A DNA stretch of 64,000 nt from Harmothoe impar (lineage: Eukaryota > Annelida > Polychaeta > Phyllodocida > Polynoidae). Positions 13,001 to 25,140 of this stretch are shown here, in pieces. Below the pieces are notes generated by a model. The model did not search any database and had not been told where the DNA came from. It was given only the letters and a program-made list of their open reading frames with translations. The DNA lies in NCBI GenBank assembly GCA_947462335.1, contig OX381720.1, positions 61,339,946 to 61,403,945 of the forward strand. The letters run 5' to 3'. The first letter of the stretch is position 1. The number at the start of each line of letters is the position of its first letter. A program made the position numbers and the translations under genes.

Positions 13001-16000
13001 CCAGTGTCAGTAGTATATGGAGGGGGGGGGGGGACCTGCCCATAGCGACAGTCCCATAGTGTCAGTAGTATATGGAGGGGGGGGGGGGACCTGCCTATGG
13101 CTACAGTCCCATAGTGGCAGTAGTATATGGAGGGGGGGGGGACCTACCCATGGCTACAGTCCCATAGTGTCAGTAGTATATGGAGGGGGGGGGGACCTGC
13201 CCATGGCTACAGTCCACAGTGTCAGTAGTATATGGAGGGGGGGACCTGCCCATGGCTACAGTCCCATAGTGGCAGTAGTATATGGAGGGGGGGGGGGGAC
13301 CTGCCCATGGCTACAGTCCCATAGTGGCAGTAGTATATGGAGGGGGGGGGACCTGCCAATGGCTACAGTCTACAGTGTCAGTAGTATATGGAGGGGGGGG
13401 GACCTGCCCATGGCTACAGTCCCATAGTGGCAGTAGTATATGGAGGGGGGGGGACCTGCCCATGGCTACAGTCCCATAGTGTCAGTAGTATATGGAGGGG
13501 GGGACCTGCCCATGGCTACAGTCCCATAGTGGCAGTAGTATATGGAGGGGGGGACCTGCCCATGGCTACAGTCCCATAGTGTCAGTAGTATATGGAGGGG
13601 GGGGACCTGCCCATGGCTACAGTCCGATAGTGTCAGTAGTATATGGAGGGGGGGGGGGACCTGCCCATGGCTACAGTCCACAGTGTCAGTAGTATATGGA
13701 GGGGGGGGGACCTTCCCATGGCTACAGTCCCATAGTGTCAGTAGTATATGGCGGGGGACCTGCCCATGGCTACAGTCCCCAGTGTCAGTAGTATATGGAG
13801 GGGGGGGGGACCTGCCCATGGCTACAGTCCCATAGTGGCAGTAGTTAATGGAGGGGGGGGGGACCTGCCCATGGCTACAGTCCCATAGTGTCAGTAGTAT
13901 ATGGAGGGGGGACCTGGCCATGGCTACAGTCCCATAGTGGCAGTAGTATATGGAGGGGGAGACCTGCCCATGGCTACAGTCCCATAGTGTCAGTAGTATA
14001 TGGAGGGGGGGGGGACCTGCCCATGGCTACAGTCCCATAGTGGCAGTAGTATATGGAGGGGGGGGGGGGGCCTGCCCATGGCTACAGTCCCATAGTGGCA
14101 GTAGTATATGGAGGGGGGGGGCCTGCCCATGGCTACAGTCCCATAGTGGCAGTAGTATATGGAGGGGGGGGGGGGGACCTGCCCATGGCTACAGTCCCAT
14201 AGTGGCAGTAGTATATGGAGGGGGGGGGGGGACCTGGCCATGGCTACAGTCCCATAGTGTCAGTAGTATATGGAGGGGGGGACCTGCCCATGGCTACAGT
14301 CCCATAGTGGCAGTAGTATATGGAGGGGGGGGGGACCTGCCCATGGCTACAGTCCCATAGTGGCAGTAGTATATGGAGGGGGACCTGCCCATGGCTAAAG
14401 TCCCATAGTGTCAGTAGTATATGGAGGGGGACCTGCCCATGGCTACAGTCCCATAGTGTCAGTAGTATATGGAGGGGGGGGGGGACCTGCCCATGGCTAC
14501 AGTCTCATAGTGTCAGTAGTTTATGGAGGGGGGGGGCCGCCCATGGCTACAGTCTCATAGTGTCAGTAGTTTATGGAGGGGGGGGGGGCTGCCCATGGCT
14601 ACAGTCCCATAGTGGCAGTAGTATATGGAGGGGGGGACCTACCCATGGCTACAGTCCCATAGTGGCAGTAGTATATGGAGGGGGGGGGGGGGGGGACCTG
14701 CCCATGGCTACAGTCCCATAGTGTCAGTAGTATATGGAGGGGGGGACCTACCCATGGCTACAGTCCCATAGTGGCAGTAGTATATGGAGGGGGGGGGGAC
14801 CTGCCCATAGCGACAGTCCCATAGTGGCAGTAGTATATGGAGGGGGGGGGGGACCTGCCCATGGCTACAGTCCCATAGTGTCAGCAGTATATGGAGGGGG
14901 GGACCTGCCCATGGCTACAGTCCCATAGTGGCAGTAGTATATGGAAGGGATACCTGCCCTTGGCTACAGTCCCACAGTGTCAGTAGTATATGGAGAGGGG
15001 GACCTGCCCATGGCTACAGTCCCATAGTGGCAGTAGTATATGGAGGGGGGACCTGCCAATGGCTACAGTCCCATAGTGTCAGTAGTATATGGAGGGGGGG
15101 GGGACCTGCCCATGGCTACAGTCCAATAGTGTCAGTAGTATATGGAGGGGGGACCTGGCCATGGCTACAGTCCCATAGTGGCAGTAGTATATTGAGGGGG
15201 GGGGGGGACCTGCCCATGGCAACAGGCCAATAGTGTCAGTAGTATATGGAGGGGGGGGGGACATGCCCATGGCTACAGTCCCATAGTGGCAGTAGTATGT
15301 GGAGAGGGGGGGGGGCGGCCCGTGGCTACAGTCCCATAGTGGCAGTAGTATATGGAGGGGGGGGGGACCTGCCCATGGCTACAGTCCCATAGTGGCAGTA
15401 GTATATGGAGGGGGGGGGGACCTGCCCATGGCTACAGTCCACAGTGTCAGTAGTATATGGAGGGGGGGGACCTGCCCATGGCTACAGTCCCATAGTGGCA
15501 GTAGTATATGGAGGGGGGGGGGACCTGCCCATGGCTACAGTCCCATAGTGGCAGTAGTATATGGAGGGGGGGGGGGGACCTGCCAATGGCTACAGTCCAC
15601 AGTGGCAGTAGTATATGGAGGGGGGGGGATCTGGCCATGGCTACAGTCCCATAGTGTCAGTAGTATATGGAGGGGGGGACCTGCCCATGGCTACAGTCCC
15701 ATAGTGGCAGTAGTATATGGAGGGGGGGGGACCTGCCCATGGCTACAGTCCCATATGGCAGTAGTATATGGAGGGGGGGACCTGCCCATGGCTACAGTCC
15801 CATAGTGTCAGTAGTATATGGAGGGGGGGGACCTGCCCATGGCTACAGTCCCATAGTGTCAGTAGTATATGGAGGGGGGGGGACCTGCCCATGGCTACAG
15901 TCCCATAGTGTCAGTAGTATATGGAGGGGGGGGGGACCTGCCCATGGCTACAGTCCACAGTGTCAGTAGTATATGGAGGGGGGGGGGGACCTTCCCATGG

Positions 16001-19000
16001 CTACAGTCCCATAGTGTCAGTAGTATATGGCGGGGGACCTGCCCATGGCTACAGTCCCCAGTGTCAGTAGTATATGGAGGGGGGGGGGACCTGCCCATGG
16101 CTACAGTCCCATAGTGGCAGTAGTATATGGAGGGGGGGGGGGGACCTGCCCATGGCTACAGTCCCATAGTGTCAGTAGTATATGGAGGGGGGACCTGGCC
16201 ATGGCTACAGTCCCATAGTGGCAGTAGTATATGGAGGGGGGGACCTGCCCATGGCTACAGTCCCATAGTGTCAGTAGTATATGGAGGGGGGGGGGACCTG
16301 CCCATGGCTACAGTCCCATAGTGGCAGTAGTATATGGAGGGGGGGGACCTGCCCATAGCTACAGTCCCATAGTGGCAGTAGTATATGGAGGGGGGACCTG
16401 CCCATGGCTACAGTCCCATAGTGGCAGTAGTATATGGAGGGGGGGGGGGGACCTGCCCATGGCTACAGTCCCATAGTGGCAGTAGTATATGGAGGGGGGG
16501 GGGACCTGCCCATGGCTACAGTCCCATAGTGGCAGTAGTATATGGAGGGGGGGGGACCTGCCCATGGCTACAGTCCCCAGTGTCAGTAGTATATGGAGGG
16601 GGGGGGGGACCTGCCCATAGCGACAGTCCCATAGTGTCAGTAGTATATGGAGGGGGGGGGACCTGCCTATGGCTACAGTCCCATAGTGGCAGTAGTATAT
16701 GGAGGGGGGGGGGGACCTACCCATGGCTACAGTCCCATAGTGTCAGTAGTATATGGAGGGGGGGGGGGACCTGCCCATGGCTACAGTCCACAGTGTCAGT
16801 AGTATATGGAGGGGGGGGGACCTGCCCATGGCTACAGTCCCATAGTGGCAGTAGTATATGGAGGGGGGGGGGACCTGCCCATGGCTACAGTCCCATAGTG
16901 GCAGTAGTATATGGAGGGGGGGAGGGACCTGCCAATGGCTACAGTCTACAGTGTCAGTAGTATATGGAGGGGGGGGGGACCTGCCCATGGCTACAGTCCC
17001 ATAGTGGCAGTAGTATATGGAGGGGGGGGGGGACCTGCCCATGGCTACAGTCCCATAGTGTCAGTAGTATATGGAGGGGGGGACCTGCCCATGGCTACAG
17101 TCCCATAGTGGCAGTAGTATATGGAGGGGGGGACCTGCCCATGGCTACAGTCCCATAGTGTCAGTAGTATATGGAGGGGGGGGGACCTGCCCATGGCTAC
17201 AGTCCCATAGTGTCAGTAGTATATGGAGGGGGGGGGGGGACCTGCCCATGGCTACAGTCCACAGTGTCAGTAGTATATGGAGGGGGGGGGACCTTCCCAT
17301 GGCTACAGTCCCATAGTGTCAGTAGTATATGGCGGGGGACCTGCCCATGGCTACAGTCCCCAGTGTCAGTAGTATATGGAGGGGGGGGGGGGGACCTGCC
17401 CATGGCTACAGTCCCATAGTGGCAGTAGTATATGGAGGGGGGGGGGGACCTGCCCATGGCTATAGTCCCATAGTGTCAGTAGTATATGGAGGGGGGACCT
17501 GGCCATGGCTACAGTCCCATAGTGGCAGTAGTATATGGAGGGGGAGACCTGCCCATGGCTACAGTCCCATAGTGTCAGTAGTATATGGAGGGGGGGGGGG
17601 GACCTGCCCATGGCTACAGTCCCATAGTGGCAGTAGTATATGGAGGGGGGGGACCTGCCCATAGCTACAGTCCCATAGTGTCAGTGGTATATGGAGGGGG
17701 GGGGGACCTGCCCATGGCTACAGTCCCATAGTGGCAGTAGTATATGGAGGGGGGGGGACCTGCCCATGGCTACAGTCCCATAGTGGCAGTAGTATATGGA
17801 GGGGGGGGGGACCTGGCCATGGCTACAGTCCCATAGTGGCAGTAGTATATGGAGGGGGGGGCCTGCCCATGGCTACAGTCCCATAGTGGCAGTAGTATAT
17901 GGAGGGGGGGGGGCGTGCCCATGGCTACAGTCCCATAGTGGCAGTAGTATATGGAGGGGGGGGGGACCTGCCCATGGCTACAGTCCCATAGTGGCAGTAG
18001 TATATGGAGGGGGGGGGGACCTGGCCATGGCTACAGTCCCATAGTGTCAGTAGTATATGGAGGGGGGGACCTGCCCATGGCTACAGTCCCATAGTGGCAG
18101 TAGTATATGGAGGGGGGGGGGGACCTGCCCATGGCTACAGTCCCATAGTGGCAGTAGTATATGGAGGGGGACCTGCCCATGGCTAAAGTCCCATAGTGTC
18201 AGTAGTATATGGAGGGGGGGGGGCTGCCCATGGCTACAGTCCCATAGTGTCAGTAGTATATGGAGGGGGGGGGGACCTGCCCATGGCTACAGTCTCATAG
18301 TGTCAGTAGTTTATGGAGGGGGGGGGGGCTGCCCATGGCTACAGTCTCATAGTGTCAGTAGTTTATGGAGGGGGGGGGGCTGCCCATGGCTACAGTCCCA
18401 TAGTGGCAGTAGTATATGGAGGGGGGGACCTACCCATGGCTACAGTACCATAGTGGCAGTAGTATATGGAGGGGGGGGGGGACCTGCCCATGGCTACAGT
18501 CCCATAGTGTCAGTAGTATATGGAGGGGGGACCTACCCATGGCTACAGTCCCATAGTGGCAGTAGTATATGGAGGGGGGGGGGACCTGCCCATAGCGACA
18601 GTCCCATAGTGGCAGTAGTATATGGAGGGGGGGGGGGACCTGCCCATGGCTACAGTCCCATAGTGTCAGCAGTATATGGAGGGGGGGACCTGCCCATGGC
18701 TACAGTCCCATAGTGGCAGTAGTATATGGAGAGGGGACATGCCCATGGCTACAGTCCCGTAGTGTCAGTAGTATATGGAGGGGGGACCTGCCCATGGCTA
18801 CAGTCCCATAGTGGCAGAAGTATATGGAAGGGATACCTGCCCTTGGCTACAGTCCCACAGTGTCAGTAGTATATGGAGAGGGGGACCTGCCCATGGCTAC
18901 AGTCCCATAGTGGCAGTAGTATATGGAGGGGGGACCTGCCAATGGCTACAGTCCCATAGTGTCAGTAGTATATGGAGGGGGGGGGACCTGCCCATGGCTA

Positions 19001-22000
19001 CAGTCCAATAGTGTCAGTAGTATATGGAGGGGGGACCTGGCCATGGCTACAGTCCCATAGTGGCAGTAGTATATTGAGGGGGGGGGACCTGCCCATGGCA
19101 ACAGGCCAATAGTGTCAGTAGTATATGGAGGGGGGGGGGGACCTGCCCATGGCTGCAGTCCCATAGTGGCAGTAGTATATGGAGGGGGGGGGGACCTGCC
19201 CATGGCTACAGTCCCATAGTGGCAGTAGTATATGGAGGGGGGGGGGGACCTGCCCATGGCTACAGTCCCATAGTGGCAGTAGTATATGGAGGGGGGGGGG
19301 GACCTGCCCATGGCTACAGTCCCATAGTGGCAGTAGTATGTGGAGAGGGGGGGGGGCGGCCCGTGGCTACAGTCCCATAGTGGCAGTAGTATATGGAGGG
19401 GGGGGGGACCTGCCCATGGCTGCAGTCCCATAGTGGCAGTAGTATATGGAGGGGGGGGGGGGACCTGCCCATGGCTACAGTCCCATAGTGTCAGTAGTAT
19501 ATGGAGGGGGGGGGGACCTGCCCATGGCTACAGTCCCATAGTGGCAGTAGTATATGGAGGGGGGGGGGGACCTGCCCATGGCTACAGTCCCATAGTGTCA
19601 GTAGTATATGGAGGGGGGGGGGACCTGCCCATGGCTACAGTCCACAGTGTCAGTAGTATATGGAGGGGGGGGACCTGCCCATGGCTACAGTCCCATAGTG
19701 TCAGTAGTATATGGAGGGGGGGGACTGCCCATGGCTACAGTCCCATAGTGTCAGTAGTATATGGAGGGGGGGGGGACCTGCCCATGGCTACAGTCCAATA
19801 GTGTCAGTTGTATATGGAGGGGGGGGGGGACCTGCCCATGGCTACAGTCCCATGGTGTCAGTTGTATATGGAGGGGGGGGGGGGGACCTGCCCATGGCTA
19901 CAGTCCCATAGTGTCAGTAGTATGTTGAGGGGGGGGGGGGGACCTGCCCATGGCTACAGTCCCATAGTGTCAGTTGTATATGGAGGGGGGGGGGGACTGC
20001 CCATGGCTACAGTCCCATAGTGGCAGTAGTATATGGAGGGGGGGGGACCTGCCCATGGCTACAGTCCCATAGTGGCAGTAGTATATGGAGGGGGGGGGGG
20101 ACTGCCCATGGCTACAGTCCCACAGTGGCAGTAGTATATGGAGGGGGGACCTGCCCATGGCTACAGTCCCATAGTGGCAGTAGTATATGGCGGGGGGGGG
20201 GACCTGCCCATGGCTACAGTCCCATAGTGGCAGTAGTATATGGAGGGGGGACCTGCCCATGGCTACAGTCCCATAGTGTCAGTAGTATATGGAGGGGGGG
20301 ACCTGCCCATGGCTACAGTCCCATAGTGTCAGTAGTATATGGAGGGGGGGACCTGCCCATGGCTACAGTCCCATAGTGGCAGTAGTATATGGAGGGGGGG
20401 ACCTGCCCATGGCTACAGTCCCACAGTGTCAGTAGTATATGGAGGGGGGGGGACCTGCCCATGGCTACAGTCCCATAGTGTCAGTTGTATATGGAGGGGG
20501 GGGGACCTGCCCATGGCTACAGTCCCATAGTGGCAGTAGTATATCGAGGGGGGGGGGGGACCTGACCATGGCTACAGTCCCATAGTGTCAGTTGTATATG
20601 GAGGGGGGGGGACCTGCCCATGGCTACAGTCCCATAGTGTCAGTAGTATATGGAGGGGGGACCTGCCCATGGCTACAATCCCATAGTGGCAGTAGTATAT
20701 CGAGGGGGGGGGGGACCTGACCATGGCTACAGTCCCATAGTGTCAGTAGTATATCGAGGGGGGGGGGGACCTGACCATGGCTACAGTCCCATAGTGGCAG
20801 TAGTATATGGAGGGGGGACCTGCCCATGGCTACAATCCCGTAGTGGCAGTAGTATATCGAGGGGGGGGGACCTGACCATGGCTACAGCCCATAGTGTCAG
20901 TAGTATATCGAGGGGGGGGGGACCTGACCATGGCTACAGTCCCATAGTGTCAGTAGTATATGGAGGGAGGACCTGCCCATGGCTACAGTCCCATAGTGTC
21001 AGTAGTATATGGAGGGGGGACCTGCCCATGGCTACAGTCCCATATTGGCAGTAGTATATGGAGGGGGGGGGGGGACCTGCCAATGGCTACAGTCCCATAG
21101 TGGCAGGAGTATATGGAGGGGGGGGGGGGACCTGCCCATGGCTACAGTCCCATAGTGGCAGGAGTATATGGAGGGGGGCAGCCCATAGCTACAGTCCCAT
21201 AGTGGCAGTAGTTTATGGAGGGGGGGGGGGGCTGCCCATGGCTACAGTCCCATAGTGGCAGAAGTATATGGAGGGGGGGGGGCTGCCCATGGCTACAGTC
21301 CCATAGTGGCAGTAGTATATGGAGGGGGGGGGGACCTGCCCATGGCTACAGTCCCATAGTGGCAGTAGTATATGGAGGGGGGACCTGCCCATGGCTACAG
21401 TCCCATAGTGGCAGTAGTATATGGAGGGGGGGGGGACCTGCCCATGGCTACAGTCCCATAGTGGCAGTAGTATATGGAGGGGGGGGGGGACCTGCCCATG
21501 GCTACAGTCCCATAGTGGCAGTAGTATATGGAGGGGGGGGGAACCTGCCCATGGCTACAGTCCCATAGTGGCAGTAGTATATGGAGGGGGGGGGACCTGC
21601 CCATGGCTACAGTCCTATAGTGTCAGTAGTATATGGAGGGGGGACCTGCCCATGGCTACAGTCCCATAGTGGCAGTAGTATATGGAGGGGGGGGGGACCT
21701 GCCCATGGCTACAGTCCCATAGTGGCAGTAGTATATGGAGGTGGGGGGGACCTGCCCATGGCTACAGTCCCATAGTGGCAGTAGTATATGGAGGGGGGGG
21801 GAACCTGCCCATGGCTACAGTCCAATAGTGGCAGTAGTATATGGAGGGAGGGGGACCTGCCCATGGCTACATCCCATAGTGGCAGTAGTATATGGAGGGG
21901 GGACCTGCCAATGGCTACAGTCCCATAGTGTCAGTAGTATATGGAGGGGATACCTGCCCTTGGCTACAGTCCCACAGTGTCAGTAGTATATGGAGGGGGG

Positions 22001-22674
22001 GGGGGGCTGTCCATGGCTACAGTCCCAAAGTGGCAGTAGTATATGGAGGGGGGGGGGGGACCTGCCCATGGCTACAGTCCCATAGTGGCAGTAGTATATG
22101 GAGGGGGGGGGAACCTGCCCATGGCTACAGTCCCATAGTGGCAGTAGTATATGGAGGGAGGGGGACCTGCCCATGGCTACATCCCATAGTGGCAGTAGTA
22201 TATAGAGGGGGGACTGCCCATGGCTACAGTCCCATAGTGTCAGTAGTATATGGAGGGGGGGGGGGGGCTGTCCATGGCTACAGTCCCATAGTGTCAGTAG
22301 TATATGGAGGGGGGGGGCCTGCCCATGGCTACAGTCCCATAGTGTCAGTAGTATATGGAGGAGGGGGGGACCTGCCCATGGCTACAGTCCCATAGTGGCA
22401 GTAGTATATGGAGGGGGACCTGCCCATGGCTACAGTCCCATAGTGTCAGTAGTATATGGAGGGGGGGGGGACCGGCCCATGGCTTCAGTCCCATAGTGTC
22501 AGTAGTATATGGAGGGGGGGGGGGACCTGCCCATGGCTACAGTCCCATAGTGTCAGTAGTATATGGAGGGGGGGGGGGACCTGCCCATGGCTACAGTCCC
22601 ATAGTGTCAGTAGTATATGGAGGGGGGGGGGACCGGCCCATGGCTACAGTCCCATAGTGTCAGTAGTTTATTGA
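7079..22674 (+). repeat. 15.6-kb G-run minisatellite (about 50-56-bp unit)
   Basis: Roughly 300 tandem units of about 50-56 bp. Each reads AGTGTCAGTAGTATATGGA, then a G run of about 5-17, then ACCTGCCCATGGCTACAGTC and CCAT. Unit length varies almost only in the G run. Two unit types alternate irregularly, GTGTCAG and GTGGCAG. Rare marked units recur about every 4.1 kb, showing higher-order duplication: AAGGGATACCTGCCCTTGG at 10,801, 14,945 and 18,828; GCGGCCCGTG at 11,171, 15,315 and 19,356. Open frames exist in several phases only because the unit lacks stops when G-run lengths happen to fit; frame changes at almost every unit rule out a protein. Confidence 0.97.
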
Positions 22675-23019
22675 GCCCGGGGGGTCCTTGCTAGATACCA
22701 AATACATACAGACATACATGTATACATAGACAGAGTGAGAGAAAATGTAGACAAAGAGAAACATAGCTGAACAGAGAGAGGAATGATACAGAAAGTCAAA
22801 GACGGAGGCAGACCAGGCCTTTCTATACTGTCCCACTGCCTCCCACCAGACATCCAGGACCCCCTCCTCCCCGACACTTGAGAACCCTTTCAGTCAGTCA
22901 GTGTCTAACAAGCTGGGTCAGTGTGCTGCTGTATAGGTTGTTAGGACGCCTTCTCACCCCCCCCCCACCTATAACACTTTAAGGCCGTGTCTCATCAGAT
23001 CGATACAAGTTGATAGTCT
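22675..23019. repeat. Inner end of the left arm of the giant inverted repeat
   Basis: This stretch is the complement of about 43,951-44,300 (for example ATCGATACAAGTTGAT at 23,004-23,019 against ATCAACTTGTATCGAT at 43,951). Arm similarity ends at 23,019, exactly where the other arm meets the N gap. The last bases are a fragment of the GGCTGTGTCTCATGAGATC MITE family. Confidence 0.85.
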
Positions 23020-23715
23020 TTGACCGGGTGACTTATTTGACTGAGTGAGCTATTTGACCAGCAAGCATAAAATATGCTGAAATTGGGACAATGTAGACAG
23101 AAATGACGGGAAAAGGTCAATGGGTTAATGAATAAACACTATGTATTACTAATTTTATTTTAGGGCTGCATTAATGCATTGTTACATAGTACATTTCCGC
23201 ACTATGTGATATGCAGACTTTAAAGGGTTAATGTTGAAGTACAAGGGCCCCCCCGCCCCCCCCCCCCCCCCCCCCCCCCCCCCTGGTGTAAAGTGGCGTG
23301 GATGCTGAGACGCCGAGGCTCATTTACCCATAACTCAGTGCGTGGTGTCTGATACCCCCTCTAGTGGCGGCCATTGGAACCCGCTAACGGCCACTTACTA
23401 CCAACATGGCGGTGCACTGGACGCGGCTCCACTCAAGACGCTGCACACAAAAAGTCGTCTGCCATGTAACCATGGTGACGGAATGCTTGGTGTGGTCTGA
23501 GCGCGTCTGTGGTCATCTGTCTGCGGTAAGACTGACGAGAGCGTTCTGTACTGAGACATGGCGCCATGCATTAAAGTCAACCACCTCTCTGTATGGGTAC
23601 AGCCATCTTTAGCCACCCGTGGATAATATATGTTACCTAATGCATTTGAATTTGAGGCTCGACCAAGCATCTGTTGGGAAAATGATAGCTCTGCTAAACA
23701 TCTAAACTCTACTGA
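23020..23715. other. Intergenic with long C run and promoter-like words
   Basis: Contains a C run of roughly 35 bases near 23,248-23,283, then a stretch with GCGGCCATTGG, CAACATGGCGG (YY1-like) and GTAACCATGGTGAC (23,466-23,479, RFX X-box-like). A 68-codon frame starts at 23,406 but resembles nothing I recognise. This might be a host promoter or first exon; there is no proof. Confidence 0.3.
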
Positions 23716-24572
23716 CCCAGTAAACACACTACGTAGTTCCAACGTAGCTCAGAGGTTTCTCTAGGTAGTTTTCCAACCAACAGGTTTGAGATTGGTAATT
23801 TTGGAAGGTTTGTAGACGTCAAAACGTTAAGGTTTATTTACGTTCAACCAACGTAGACGTCTCATTTACGTTTATCTACCTCATTCAGACGTAAATCTAC
23901 GTAATAAATCTACGTAAATCTACGTTAATGGACGTAACTTTTCAACCAAAAGTGGGTAGATGACTTCTCAGTTTCACACAAGGTGGCAGCACTATCAATT
24001 ATGGAGAGAATGTTGTAGCTCTTTAACAAATCTACCACATTCAAGCAGTGAATTTGCATTAATTATGAATTCAATATCATGCAAATAAACGGTATTCAAT
24101 AGAATATTTATATATAAAGGAGAGTAGATTAAAGTATTGGGCGTGAATATGTGTTTTGCGGCACCTTTACTGAGCGGACACCACATTTGTGGTAACAGAA
24201 GAAATACAAAGCCTCTCTGCAGCCCAAACTAGTCAACAGATCTATACTGTGAGGCTGTTCAGTTGAACTAAAAGAATATACTATATAGAATGAAATGACA
24301 TTAAAGTAGTTATTTTGTATGAATATTGTTTGTTAATGTAAATTTGTCTGCAATATAATACAATCCTTTGTCTGAACCCCACTATGTAGGATATGTGTTT
24401 AAATTCCAGTTGAACGTAGATTTACGTCTGAGCTACGTAAATTAGACCTGTAGGTTTGAGAGTGGTAAATAAACCATAACGTTTCAACGTTCATAAACCT
24501 TCTAAAATTACGTAGTTCAGACCAAAAATCAACGTAGATTTACGTCTGACCAACGTAGTTGTGTTTACTGGG
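23716..24572. mobile_element. CCCAGTAAACAC-ended MITE, 857 bp
   Basis: The ends are inverted (CCCAGTAAACACACTACGTAG and CTACGTT-like sequence ending GTGTTTACTGGG). Subterminal regions repeat ACGTAGATTTACGTCTGA in both orientations, as expected for transposase-binding sites. The AT-rich centre has no transposase. A non-autonomous DNA transposon. Confidence 0.75.
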
Positions 24573-24619
24573 GAGAGGCCTTCTGATTCCTGCCCGGTCT
24601 AGAGTCATTGAGGGGGGAG

Positions 24620-24958
24620 CAGAGGTGTAGGAAGCAAATCTTCATCCAGGGGGGGCCCAACTCATCCGACATTTAATATTGGCTTTAAATAATGTGCATA
24701 TGTACACGCCCATCTAGGAATTGTATAGAAAAGTAGTATTTGAGCCCCCTTTAGTTATGATTGGGTGTGAGCCCCCAATGTCCTCAACTTTTTCCTATAC
24801 ATGGGAAAGGTACGTTTTGGATAGTTTGTACATTACATCATAGGTCCTTGGTAAATTTGGGGGTAGGGGGGAAAACATATTTAGCCCCCCACCCTTCCTC
24901 TATGATTGGGTGGCCCGGGCCCCCCTGATTCCCCCCCCCCCCTTTTCCTACACCACTG
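24620..24958. mobile_element. CAGAGGTGTAGGAA MITE, 339 bp
   Basis: Terminal inverted repeats CAGAGGTGTAGGAA and TTCCTACACCACTG (one mismatch). The interior is non-coding with G and C runs. The superfamily is unassigned. Confidence 0.65.
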
Positions 24959-25140
24959 GGGGGAGTTAAGTGGAGACGATCTAGCACCTAGATGGGGCGG
25001 ACACCTGTATTAGACACAGCGACTTTACAGGTTTTGGGGCTTGGTGACAAACGACAGAAGGAAGATGTATAGATTTATATTTACAAATTGACATTGACAT
25101 TTTGTCTACAAAAGCTCTGATTATGTTGTGGCAGGCAATA

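Noticed and set aside
7079..22674. Dozens of open frames encoding GGPAHGYSPIVSVVYGG-type repeats
   Set aside because: They follow the minisatellite unit, switch frame with every change of G-run length, exist in several phases and on both strands, and have no flanking gene structure.
7079..22674. CRISPR-like array (regular repeats about 50 bp apart)
   Set aside because: There are no unique spacers: the whole unit repeats and only the G-run length varies. The DNA is animal.
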